From Halioglobus sp. (lineage in GTDB: Bacteria; Pseudomonadota; Gammaproteobacteria; Pseudomonadales; Halieaceae): DNA of 62,940 nt. This document shows positions 28,174-36,471 of this stretch, in pieces. The stretch spans positions 1-62,940 of the forward strand of contig JAGRIE010000016.1 in the NCBI GenBank assembly GCA_020443425.1, given 5' to 3'. The number at the start of each line of letters is the position of its first letter. Position 1 is the stretch's first letter. The notes beneath the pieces are model-generated. The model worked only from the letters and a program-made list of their open reading frames with translations, was not told where the DNA came from and made no database searches. A program made the position numbers and the translations under genes.

Positions 28174-28269
28174 ACCGGGACGCGGGTGCGCTGCGGTCGA
28201 GGGGAGGGCGACGGCTGTGCCCACCCCGGCGGTCACTCTCCGCCATCGTTTTGTGGATCAGCGGTTGCA

Positions 28270-28298
28270 TTGATACCCGTTTGCGGTCTCAATACAAT
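28270..28298 (+). promoter_or_regulatory. sigma-70-type promoter upstream of the YdjM-like gene
   Basis: -35 TTGATA (28270-28275), a 17-bp spacer, and -10 TACAAT (28293-28298) lie in the 215-bp gap after tamB. The predicted transcript would have a leader of about 85 nt, in which I recognise no known riboswitch. The same TACAATC(T/G)GG core occurs before plsC (about 19668) and before the methyltransferase (about 22017). Confidence 0.5.
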
Positions 28299-28388
28299 CT
28301 GGCGTCCGTAAAGGGCAATCTCACGCGCAGAAACGAGGTCGATTTTGGTGGCATGCAAATTTTCAGCTGATCGGGGGCTCCGCCGCAC

Positions 28389-29387
28389 ATGGACCCGCTG
28401 ACGCAGGGCGTCCTGGGCGCCGCACTTCCGCAGGCCTCCAGCAGGCCACGCTATGCCGCCAGTGCCGGGCTGCTGGGTTTTCTCGCCGGCATGGCGGCCG
28501 ACCTGGATGTACTGATACGCTCGGGCACCGATCCGCTGCTGTTTCTGGAGTACCACCGGCAGTTCACCCATTCACTGGTTTTCATCCCCATCGGGGGGTT
28601 TATCTGTGCGCTGGTGCTGCATGCCCTGTTGGGGCGACGCCGAGGCCTGAGTTTCCGCCAGAGCTGGCTGTTCTGTACGCTGGGTTATGCCACACACGCG
28701 CTGCTGGACGCCTGTACCACCTACGGCACGATGCTGTTCTGGCCCTTCAGCGATGCGCGGATCGCCTGGAACACCATCTCCATTATCGATCCCCTGTTCA
28801 CGCTGCCGCTGCTGGCGGCGGTGGTACTGGCCGCGCGGAGGCACAGGCCGCTCTATGCGCGACTCGGGTTGGCGTGGGCAGTGGCCTATATGGCACTGGG
28901 GCTGTGGCAGCGCAACGAGGCGCAGGAGATGGGGTATGCGCTGGCAGCCGAGCGCGGGCATACACCGCTGCGGCTGGAGGCCAAGCCCAGTTTCGCCAAT
29001 ATCCTGGTGTGGAAAATTGTCTACGAGACGGATGACAGGTTTTATGTGGATGCGGTGAGATCGGGAGTGGCGCCGAGGGTGTTCAAGGGCGCCTCCGTGC
29101 AAAAACTCGACATCGACCGGGATATGCCGTGGCTGGACCAGGGTTCCCAACAGGCGCTGGATATCGAGCGCTTTCGCTGGTTCAGCAATGGCTATATCGC
29201 GCTGGATCCGGTGCACGCCAACCGTGTGATCGATGTGCGCTACTCAATGATCCCGAATGAGGTGGCGCCGCTGTGGAGCATTGAACTGGACCCGCAGCAG
29301 GGGCGTGAGGCCCACGCCGACTACCTGGTACACCGGGAGTCAGGCAGGGCAGGCGCGCGTATGTGGTCGATGCTGAGCGGGCCATAG
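28389..29387 (+). CDS. YdjM-like membrane-bound metal-dependent hydrolase
   Basis: 332 aa of the YdjM/DUF457 family. The N-terminal half has the family motifs MDPLTQGVLGAAL, A-A-D-L-D and HRQFTHSLVF, whose His and Asp residues are thought to bind metal. About five hydrophobic segments lie between residues 15 and 185. The C-terminal soluble region (about 200-332) is specific to the longer members. The biochemical reaction is unknown. It is preceded by a clear promoter and convergent with the SurE-like gene. Confidence 0.85.
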   Translation: MDPLTQGVLGAALPQASSRPRYAASAGLLGFLAGMAADLDVLIRSGTDPLLFLEYHRQFTHSLVFIPIGGFICALVLHALLGRRRGLSFRQSWLFCTLGYATHALLDACTTYGTMLFWPFSDARIAWNTISIIDPLFTLPLLAAVVLAARRHRPLYARLGLAWAVAYMALGLWQRNEAQEMGYALAAERGHTPLRLEAKPSFANILVWKIVYETDDRFYVDAVRSGVAPRVFKGASVQKLDIDRDMPWLDQGSQQALDIERFRWFSNGYIALDPVHANRVIDVRYSMIPNEVAPLWSIELDPQQGREAHADYLVHRESGRAGARMWSMLSGP

Positions 29388-29434
29388 CGCCCGCGCAGCG
29401 AAGAGGGGCAGGTGCGACTGCGATCGTCGCGGGG

Positions 29435-30229
29435 CTAGAAATCCAGCGGCAGTTGGGTCTGCGCGGCAAAGCCCTTGATCATGGCGTCCACATCGCTGAC
29501 GGGGGCGCTGTCCGGCACCACGGCACAGTCGGTGAAAAACACGTTGACGCCCTGGGGAATGGCGTCTGCGCGCGGTACCTGCACCAGTTCCCGCATGGTG
29601 CCCGCTGTGCACTGCGGCACATTGAAGCTGGTGACGGTCTCAGCGCTGCTGCTACTGTCATCGAGGGCACTGCGATTCTCCTCGATCCAGGCTATCACCA
29701 GCGCTACGGCTGAACCAAAATCCGCGTCAGCACCGATGCCGGCACTGGCTGCGACTGCCGGATAACCCGCACGCGCGGCGGTCTGGGCCGCACCGACCGT
29801 GCCGGAGTGAGGCGCATACGGCCCGACGTTCTGGCCCGCATTGACACCCGATACCACCAGTCCCGGGACGATATCCAGCTGCTCGAGGGCGACATTCACC
29901 GCATCGGCGGGATAGCCGTATACAGCGACCCCGGAGTAACCACCACTGGTGGCCGAATCAATCCAGACAACCTCGCCGTCCGTTGTCTTGTCGGATGAGC
30001 CGCTCTGGTTTTCTGCCGGTGCCACGACCCTGACATCGACATTGTCCAGTTCAACGAGTTGGTTGACGAGTGTATTGATACCTGGTGCCCCGATACCGTC
30101 GTCATTGGTCACCAGAATGGTCAGGACTGGCGGTGCCGGGTTTGAATCGTTCGAATTGTTGGAACTGTTTGAGCAGGCTGTGATCCACAGGGTGCTGACG
30201 ATGACGGCAAGAGCGATGCGTAATTTCAT
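29435..30229 (-). CDS. SurE-like 5'/3'-nucleotidase, lipoprotein form
   Basis: 264 aa. Residues 1-18 are a lipoprotein signal peptide with lipobox I16-T17-A18-C19, then a Ser/Asn-rich linker (20-34). The SurE domain has VTNDDG at 40-45 (metal ligands D43-D44), QSGSSDK and SGVNAGQN, and HSGTVGAA close to the C-terminal half. Standard SurE is a cytoplasmic phosphatase of nucleoside monophosphates, so an exported lipid-anchored version would act on extracellular or periplasmic nucleotides or other phosphate esters. This is not the usual surE locus (pcm-rpoS), supporting a separate role. Confidence 0.85.
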   Translation of the reverse strand: MKLRIALAVIVSTLWITACSNSSNNSNDSNPAPPVLTILVTNDDGIGAPGINTLVNQLVELDNVDVRVVAPAENQSGSSDKTTDGEVVWIDSATSGGYSGVAVYGYPADAVNVALEQLDIVPGLVVSGVNAGQNVGPYAPHSGTVGAAQTAARAGYPAVAASAGIGADADFGSAVALVIAWIEENRSALDDSSSSAETVTSFNVPQCTAGTMRELVQVPRADAIPQGVNVFFTDCAVVPDSAPVSDVDAMIKGFAAQTQLPLDF

Positions 30230-30309
30230 AGTTAACTCACGGTTGGTTGGTCAGGGAACTCAGGTTGGTGGGGAGGGTGTTGCGCGGGTCCCTGGACCCG
30301 CGCCACAGT

Positions 30310-31491
30310 TTACTGCTTGCCAAACACGGCGTGTGCGGCTGGCAGGGCCTTGCCGCTGGTGATGCCCGCGCCCTGGCGCAGGAGGACGGCCTCCAGTGCG
30401 TTCAGGCAGTACAGCACATTGCGTTCGTTGCTGCCGAAGCCCATCAGGCCGATGCGCCAGGTCTTGCCGGCCAGGGTGCCGAGTCCGGCGCCAATTTCCA
30501 GGTCGAACTCGTTCAACAGCGCCGCGCGCAGGGCGGCATCGTCCACGCCCTCTGGAATCAGCACCGAGTTCAGCTGCGGCAGGCGGTACTCGGGTGCCAC
30601 GGCCATGCCCAGGCCCATAGCCTCCAGGCCGGCTACCAGTGCCAGGTGATTGTGCCGGTGGCGGGCGTGTGCGGCCGCCAGGCCTTCCTCCTGCAGCATC
30701 ACCAGTGATTCATGCAGTGCGTACAGGTTGTTGATCGGCGCCGTGTGGTGGTAGGCGCGTTTGCTGTCGCCGCCCCAGTATCCCATCACCAGTTGCATAT
30801 CGAGGAACCAGCTCTGTACCCTGTGGGTGCGCGCCTTGATGCGCTCCACGGCGCGCTCGCCGAAAGTCACAGGGGAGATGCCGGGCACGCAGGAAAGGCA
30901 TTTCTGGGTACCTGAATACATGGCGTCCACGCCCCACTCATCGACAGCCACTTCAATGCCGCCCAGCGAGGTCACGGCATCGACAATCGTCAGTACGCCG
31001 CGACTCGCCGCCAGTGCACACAGCGCCTTGGCATCGCTTTGCACACCGGTGGAGGTCTCCGCGTGAACGAAGGCCAGTATGGCCGTATCCGGGTGCTCAT
31101 CAAACGCCGCTGCAACTTTCTCAATACTGACGGGCTCGCCCCAGGCATCTTCCACCATTACCGCGATACCACCGCAGCGTTCGACGTTTTCCTTCATACG
31201 CCCGCCGAAGACACCGTTCTGGCATACGATAACCTTGTCACCCGGCGACACCAGGTTCACGAAGCAGGCCTCCATGCCGGCGGACCCCGGCGCCGATACC
31301 GGCAGCGTGAGCGCGTTGTTTGTCTGGAAAGCGAACTGCAGCAACTCCTTGATCTCATCCATCAGTGTCAGGAACACCGGATCGAGGTGACCGATCGTGG
31401 GGCGGGCGAGGGCGCCCAGTACCCGGGAGGAGACATCGGAGGGACCGGGACCCATCAGGGTGCGCTGCGGCGGGTAGAAACTGCTGGTCAT
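30310..31491 (-). CDS. class V PLP aminotransferase (alanine/serine-glyoxylate type)
   Basis: 393 aa PLP enzyme. The N-terminal LMGPGPSDVS, the AETSTGV motif, the Asp in IVDAVTSLGG and the Schiff-base lysine K197 in SGTQKCLS identify the alanine-glyoxylate / serine-glyoxylate aminotransferase group. The C-terminal W-R-I-G-L-M-G motif also fits. It would transaminate glyoxylate with alanine or serine. The frame stays open a further 535 codons upstream, but that is antisense to the acyl-CoA synthetase; the conserved start is the ATG at 31491, with GGAG about 14 bases before. Confidence 0.92.
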   Translation of the reverse strand: MTSSFYPPQRTLMGPGPSDVSSRVLGALARPTIGHLDPVFLTLMDEIKELLQFAFQTNNALTLPVSAPGSAGMEACFVNLVSPGDKVIVCQNGVFGGRMKENVERCGGIAVMVEDAWGEPVSIEKVAAAFDEHPDTAILAFVHAETSTGVQSDAKALCALAASRGVLTIVDAVTSLGGIEVAVDEWGVDAMYSGTQKCLSCVPGISPVTFGERAVERIKARTHRVQSWFLDMQLVMGYWGGDSKRAYHHTAPINNLYALHESLVMLQEEGLAAAHARHRHNHLALVAGLEAMGLGMAVAPEYRLPQLNSVLIPEGVDDAALRAALLNEFDLEIGAGLGTLAGKTWRIGLMGFGSNERNVLYCLNALEAVLLRQGAGITSGKALPAAHAVFGKQ

Positions 31492-31713
31492 GGCGGGGCT
31501 AACTCCGTACAGAAAAAATGTGCGGCAACGGTAGCAGATTTTGTTGTTACGCTTAAGCGCGCGGGAGAAATTATCTGTATTGATGCCCGTGATACACCAG
31601 TCCGTGCGCGAGGATATTAAGGGGGTTCCCCCCATGGTAGTATCGCCCCGACTGCCGCTGCGTCCCGGCGGCACGCAATCACTGTCACAATCAGTCAACC
31701 GCTGGAGATCGCT

Positions 31714-33246
31714 GTGAACCGACCTGTCATGGAACCCAATCTCGCTGCCGCGCTGCTGCGCCGGGCAGACCTCAGCGCGGCGAGCACTGCGCTGGTTTTT
31801 GAGGAGCAGGAGACATCGTACCGGGAGTTTGGTGAGAATGTGCGGCGCTCTGCCAGCCTGCTGAAAAAAGGGGGGGTGTGTTTCGGTGATCGCGTCGGCT
31901 ACCTCGGGTTCAATCACCCGATGTTGCTGGAGACCATGTTCGCCGCCCAGGCCCTGGGGGCGATCTTCGTGCCACTGAACTACCGCCTCACCGCGCAGGA
32001 ATTGACCTTCATCATCAATGACGCCGGTATTCACACACTGGTTGTCGATGCAGCGTCGCGGCCGGTGATAGAGCCGGCGCGCGACGGGCTGTGCTGCCAG
32101 CAGTTCCTCACCAGTGAGAGTGCGGCTGACGGCTGGCGCCACCTGCCGGCAGAGCGCTCGGGCGCAGAGCCTATCGCCGCCGCCGTCTCGGTCGACGTGC
32201 ACGATGTGGCGGTCATCATGTACACCTCCGGCACCACCGGTCTGCCCAAGGGGGCGATGCTGACGCACGGGAATATACTGTGGAACAACATCAATGCCAT
32301 GCTCGCATTCGGATGCTCGCGGGATGATGTGGTGCTGACCGCCGCGCCGCTGTTTCACATCGGCGGCCTCAATGTGATGACACTCAATGCCCTGCATGCG
32401 GGTTCTACCGTGGTGTTGCTGCGCAATTTCGATCCCGGGCAGGTGCTGGAGGACTTCGAGCGCTACAAGGTATCGCATATGTTCGGCGCCCCCGCGATGT
32501 TTCTTTTTATGTCCCAGCACCCGCGCTTTGAGTCCACCGATCTCAGCGCTATCAGGGTTCTTCTCTGCGGTGCCGCCCCGGTGCCGGAATCGCTGATCCA
32601 ACTCTACGGTGCGCGCGGCATCGATTTCTGCCAGGGCTATGGCCTGACCGAGACAGCGCCGTTCGCTGCTTTTCTGACGCCGGAGTGGGTGACCCGCAAA
32701 CTCGGTTCCGCGGGGCAGCCCCCGATGTACAGCGAGACCCGGGTGGTGGACGAGAACAACCACCCGGTGGCGGCGGGCGTGCGCGGTGAGATCTGCCTGC
32801 GCGGCCCCAACATCATGAAGGGTTACTGGAACCGGCCGGAGGCGACAGCGGCCGCGATCGACGGCGAGGGCTGGTTCCACTCCGGCGATGTCGGCTATTT
32901 TGATGAGGACGGCTTCCTGTTCATCTGTGACCGGCTCAAGGACATGGTGATCTCCGGTGGCGAGAACGTCTACCCGGCGGAGGTGGAAGGCGCGCTGTAC
33001 AAGCACGAGTCCATCGCAGAGGTCGCTGTGATCGGCCTCCCGGATGAAAAATGGGGCGAGGCCGTCACCGCGGTAGTGGCGCTGCGCGAGGGACATACAC
33101 TCACACTGGAGGAGTTGCGCTCGTTCGCCGATTCCATGCTGGCGCGCTATAAACTACCGCTGCGGATGCATGTCGTGGACGCCCTGCCGCGTAACCCGGC
33201 TGGCAAAGTGTTGAAATTCGTGCTGAAGGAGCAACTGCAGGATTAG
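31714..33246 (+). CDS. AMP-dependent acyl-CoA synthetase
   Basis: 510 aa ANL-superfamily ligase that activates a carboxylic acid as acyl-AMP and then acyl-CoA. The P-loop is YTSGTTGLPKGAMLTH, motif A4/A5 reads QGYGLTETAP, the ATP-binding Asp lies in FHSGDVGYFDEDGF, the hinge is DRLKDMVISGGENVYP, and the catalytic Lys is in PRNPAGKVLKF. Such short members act on aromatic (feruloyl-type), medium-chain or steroid acids. The start is GTG 31714 with GGAGAT upstream. It is divergent from the aminotransferase across 222 bp. Confidence 0.93.
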   Translation: MNRPVMEPNLAAALLRRADLSAASTALVFEEQETSYREFGENVRRSASLLKKGGVCFGDRVGYLGFNHPMLLETMFAAQALGAIFVPLNYRLTAQELTFIINDAGIHTLVVDAASRPVIEPARDGLCCQQFLTSESAADGWRHLPAERSGAEPIAAAVSVDVHDVAVIMYTSGTTGLPKGAMLTHGNILWNNINAMLAFGCSRDDVVLTAAPLFHIGGLNVMTLNALHAGSTVVLLRNFDPGQVLEDFERYKVSHMFGAPAMFLFMSQHPRFESTDLSAIRVLLCGAAPVPESLIQLYGARGIDFCQGYGLTETAPFAAFLTPEWVTRKLGSAGQPPMYSETRVVDENNHPVAAGVRGEICLRGPNIMKGYWNRPEATAAAIDGEGWFHSGDVGYFDEDGFLFICDRLKDMVISGGENVYPAEVEGALYKHESIAEVAVIGLPDEKWGEAVTAVVALREGHTLTLEELRSFADSMLARYKLPLRMHVVDALPRNPAGKVLKFVLKEQLQD

Positions 33247-33381
33247 GGGAAAGCGCCGAGGAAACCCGCCGCGGTCACACACTGGCGGGGGTTGTCGTGT
33301 GCAGATCCGCCCGCGTGGACTGACAGGTTGAACCGGACCGGGGCATCCAGGGTGATACAGCACTACCGCTGGTTAGTAAGC

Positions 33382-33410
33382 TTTACCTATAATAAGTAAT
33401 ACATGGTAAA
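33382..33410. promoter_or_regulatory. candidate MarR operator overlapping a -10 element
   Basis: TTTACC (33382-33387) and GGTAAA (33405-33410) form a perfect inverted repeat with a 17-bp centre that contains a consensus -10 TATAAT (33388-33393). The site lies about 20 bp before the marR-like start codon. MarR proteins commonly block their own promoter in this way. No good -35 is visible. Confidence 0.45.
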
Positions 33411-33428
33411 TGCTTGTAAGGCCGCCCT

Positions 33429-33917
33429 ATGCCAGACGCTCCCGACAGCCCGGATACCTTCGGTTTCCTGATCCACGATGTCGCACGCCTGTTGCGCAGG
33501 CAGTTCAACCAGCGTGTGCAGGGCCTGGGTATGACCCAGGAGCAGTGTCGCGTCATCCTTCACCTGTCGCGACACGAGGGTATCCAGCAGGTAGCGCTGG
33601 CGGAACTGCTTGAAATCAAGCCGATCACACTGGCCCGCCTGTTGGATAAGCTGGAGGAGAGCGGCCTGATTGAACGGCGTCGCAATCCCGACGACCGCAG
33701 GGCGTTCCGCCTCTATCTCACCGCCAGCGCACACACTGTGGTGCGCGAAATTCTGCAACTGGTGGTGACCATAAGGGCCGATGCCAACCAGGGGATTCCA
33801 GCGTCCGATCTCGAAAAACTGAACTCGGTCCTGTCGCGACTGAAGGCCAACCTGCTCAGTGTGGAACTCCAGCGCATCCCCGGCGCACCAGAACAAACAC
33901 CCGGGGGCAAGTCATGA
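33429..33917 (+). CDS. MarR family transcriptional regulator
   Basis: 162 aa winged-helix regulator. The recognition helix region reads ALAELLEIKPITLARLLDKLEESGLI, followed by the wing RRRNPDDRRAFRLYLT, all standard for MarR. It is first in an operon with an EmrA-like adaptor and an EmrB-like pump, the arrangement of emrRAB. It likely represses the operon and releases DNA on binding a lipophilic or phenolic drug-like ligand. Its stop overlaps the adaptor start (ATGA). Confidence 0.93.
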   Translation: MPDAPDSPDTFGFLIHDVARLLRRQFNQRVQGLGMTQEQCRVILHLSRHEGIQQVALAELLEIKPITLARLLDKLEESGLIERRRNPDDRRAFRLYLTASAHTVVREILQLVVTIRADANQGIPASDLEKLNSVLSRLKANLLSVELQRIPGAPEQTPGGKS

Positions 33918-34912
33918 ATCTGCGCGCGCTACTGTTCACGGTCGGCCTGCTCGCGGCCCTCGGGAGCGGCGCCTACTGGTATGCGATGGACAGCCGTTTC
34001 ATCACCACTGACAACGCCTATCTGAAGTTTGACAAGGTGACTCTGAGTTCGGAGGTCAGCGGCACCATCACCTCGGTACTGGTCAAAGAGAACCAGACGG
34101 TGGCGCGCGGTGAACTGCTGGTGACCGTGGACGATGCGATGTACCGGGTCGCCCGCGAGAAGGCGGCCGCACGCTTGAAAAAAGCCGAGTCCGGCATCCG
34201 GTCGCTACAGGCCAGTTATCGCATCAAGGAAGCGGAACTGGCGCTGGCAATGAGCAACCTGTCTTTTGCCGAGAAGGAATACCAACGGGAACTCAACCTG
34301 TCCAGGAATAACCTGACGTCGCAGGCGACGATCGACGACCGGAAACACACGCTGGACGTCGCCACGGAAAGCCGGGTCATCATTGAAAAGGAACTGGCAC
34401 AGCTGTTGGCCAGTTTGAACGGCCGCGCCGATGCGCCGCTGCAGGAGTACTCCGAAGTGATGGAGGCGCAGGCGGACCTGGACCTGGCGGACATCAACCT
34501 GCAACACACCAAAGTGGTGGCACCGTTTGAGGGGATTGTCAGTCATCTGCCGAAGCTGGGTCAGCGTCTGGACCCCGCGAGCCCGGTACTCAGCCTCGTG
34601 TCGGATAAAAACGCCTGGATTGAGGCCAATTTCAAGGAGACTGACCTCGTGAACCTGCATGTCGACCAGCCTGTCGATATCGTGGTTGACGCCTATCCCG
34701 GTCGCAGTTGGCGGGGCAGTGTTGAAAGTCTCAGCGCCGCCACCGGGGCGGAGTACGCTGTGTTGCCGCCGCAGAATGCCACCGGCAACTGGATCAAGGT
34801 GGTGCAGCGGGTGCCTATCCGGATACGGCTGCAAGCCACGCAGTCAGACCCCATCCTGCGCGCCGGTATGAGTGCCTACGTCGAGATTGATACGCAGGCG
34901 TCTGCACTCTGA
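33914..34912 (+). CDS. emrA: HlyD/EmrA-family membrane fusion protein
   Basis: 332 aa periplasmic adaptor. One N-terminal membrane anchor (about residues 5-24) is followed by the biotinyl/lipoyl half-motif (ITSVLVKENQTVARGELLVT), a long alpha-helical hairpin of about residues 75-180 and the second lipoyl half (VVAPFEGIVSHLPKLGQRLD), then a beta-barrel domain. It links the inner-membrane pump encoded next to an outer-membrane TolC-type channel, which is not encoded here. Translation is coupled to the marR gene by a 4-bp overlap. Confidence 0.93.
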   Translation: MNLRALLFTVGLLAALGSGAYWYAMDSRFITTDNAYLKFDKVTLSSEVSGTITSVLVKENQTVARGELLVTVDDAMYRVAREKAAARLKKAESGIRSLQASYRIKEAELALAMSNLSFAEKEYQRELNLSRNNLTSQATIDDRKHTLDVATESRVIIEKELAQLLASLNGRADAPLQEYSEVMEAQADLDLADINLQHTKVVAPFEGIVSHLPKLGQRLDPASPVLSLVSDKNAWIEANFKETDLVNLHVDQPVDIVVDAYPGRSWRGSVESLSAATGAEYAVLPPQNATGNWIKVVQRVPIRIRLQATQSDPILRAGMSAYVEIDTQASAL

Positions 34913-34922
34913 GCCCCGTATT

Positions 34923-36470
34923 GTGAATACCCTGGTGCGAAAACTGCAGGCGCTGCCCGAGGGTATCCAGCACGCACTGCTGATTACCGCTGTGATGATG
35001 GCGGCGATTATCCAGATTATCGACACCACGATTGCCAATGTGGCGCTGCCGCATATGCAGGGCAGTATGTCCGCCAGCCAGGACAAGATTTCCTGGGTGC
35101 TCACGTCCTACATCATGGCCACGGCCATCGCGATGCCCCTCACCGGTTGGCTGGCGGGTCGGATCGGCCGCAAGCGGCTGCTGGTAATCTCGGTATCGGG
35201 ATTCACACTGGCCTCGATGGCCTGTGGCGCCGCCTTCTCGCTGCAGGAGATCATCGTCTTCCGGATACTGCAGGGCGTGTTCGGCGCCAGCCTGGTGCCG
35301 ATCTCCCAGGCGCTGCTGCTGGATGCATTCCCGGTGGAAAAACACGGCAGGGCCATGAGCATCTGGGGGGTGGGCGTGATGTTGGCGCCGATACTCGGCC
35401 CCACTGTGGGCGGTTGGTTGACGGAGTATTACAGCTGGCGCTGGGTGTTCTATATCAATGTACCGTTCGGTATCCTGTCCCTGCTGGGTGTGATCGCGCT
35501 GGCCAGGGAGTCGCCGCTGGATCGCGAGCGTCCCTTCGACCTGTTCGGCTTTTTCCTGCTCAGTGTGGCCATTGTCAGCCTGCAACTGCTACTGGACAGG
35601 GGGCACTCGAAATACTGGTTTGACTCTGCAGAAATTGTTGTCGAGTTCATACTGGCGCTGCTGGCGCTGTATCTTTTCGTCGTTCATATGTTCACGCACA
35701 GGCATCCCTATGTGAATCCGCAGTTATTCAGGGACCTGAATTTTGCGCTGGGCCTGGTGTTTATGTTCCTGCTCGGTGTCATCATGCTGGCGACCATGGC
35801 GCTTTTCCCGCCCTATCTGCAAACACTGCTGGGGTATCCGGTGTTTGAGGCGGGCCTGGTGCTGGCCCCACGCGGTGGCGGCACCATGCTGGCGATGCTG
35901 GTGTGCAGCTGGATAATGGAGCGCGGCCTGGTGTCGCCGCGCCTGCTGATTGTTGCGGGCCTGATGATGATTGTCATCTCCATGGCGCAGATGACGCAGT
36001 TCACAGTCGATGTCACGCAATCGATGATTGCCTGGACGGGGTTCTTCCAGGGCTTCGGGCTGGGTTTGATATTTGTGCCGCTCAGTACCCTGGCATTTGC
36101 CACACTCGCGCCGTCGCTGCGCACTGAGGCGACCGCGATATACGGTCTTGTGAGAACGATAGGCAGCAGTCTCGGTATCTCAATCGTGATGGCCCAGTTG
36201 GCCAGCCACCTGCAGCGCGAGCACGCGTTACTCACTGAACATATTACGGTGTTCAACCCGCTGCTGCAGAACGCCGCAACGGCACAGATCTGGGATATAC
36301 ACAGCGTGCGCGGGCTGGCCCTGCTGGAGGGGGAGGTGAACCGGCAGGCGCTGCAACTGGCCTATGCCGATGACTTCCAGTTAATCCTGCTGATGGCGCT
36401 GGTGGCGATTCCCGCAGCGCTGCTGCTGCGCAACCCGCCGCCGCCCCCGGCGCCGGGCCCAGGGCACTGA
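34923..36470 (+). CDS. emrB: DHA2-family MFS multidrug transporter (EmrB-like)
   Basis: About 515 aa with 14 predicted membrane helices. Motif DTTIANVALP of DHA2 transporters lies in helix 1, GWLAGRIGRKRLLV (MFS motif A) follows helix 2, and LGPTVGGWL (motif C) is in helix 5. It is a proton-driven exporter of hydrophobic compounds in tripartite assembly with the upstream adaptor. I favour GTG 34923; an alternative in-frame GTG at 34872 would overlap the adaptor gene by 41 bp, and neither has a strong ribosome site. It ends 1 bp from the convergent ppdK stop. Confidence 0.92.
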   Translation: MNTLVRKLQALPEGIQHALLITAVMMAAIIQIIDTTIANVALPHMQGSMSASQDKISWVLTSYIMATAIAMPLTGWLAGRIGRKRLLVISVSGFTLASMACGAAFSLQEIIVFRILQGVFGASLVPISQALLLDAFPVEKHGRAMSIWGVGVMLAPILGPTVGGWLTEYYSWRWVFYINVPFGILSLLGVIALARESPLDRERPFDLFGFFLLSVAIVSLQLLLDRGHSKYWFDSAEIVVEFILALLALYLFVVHMFTHRHPYVNPQLFRDLNFALGLVFMFLLGVIMLATMALFPPYLQTLLGYPVFEAGLVLAPRGGGTMLAMLVCSWIMERGLVSPRLLIVAGLMMIVISMAQMTQFTVDVTQSMIAWTGFFQGFGLGLIFVPLSTLAFATLAPSLRTEATAIYGLVRTIGSSLGISIVMAQLASHLQREHALLTEHITVFNPLLQNAATAQIWDIHSVRGLALLEGEVNRQALQLAYADDFQLILLMALVAIPAALLLRNPPPPPAPGPGH

Positions 36471-36471
36471 G

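Noticed and set aside
31621-31633. GGGGGTTCCCCCC tract
   Set aside because: The 2-nt loop is too short for a hairpin and there is no U-tract; it is in the divergent gap but supports no definite function.
31492-33096. A 535-codon open extension upstream of the aminotransferase
   Set aside because: It is antisense to the whole conserved acyl-CoA synthetase gene and crosses the divergent promoter region; homology of the aminotransferase begins at 31491. Long antisense frames are expected in GC-rich DNA.
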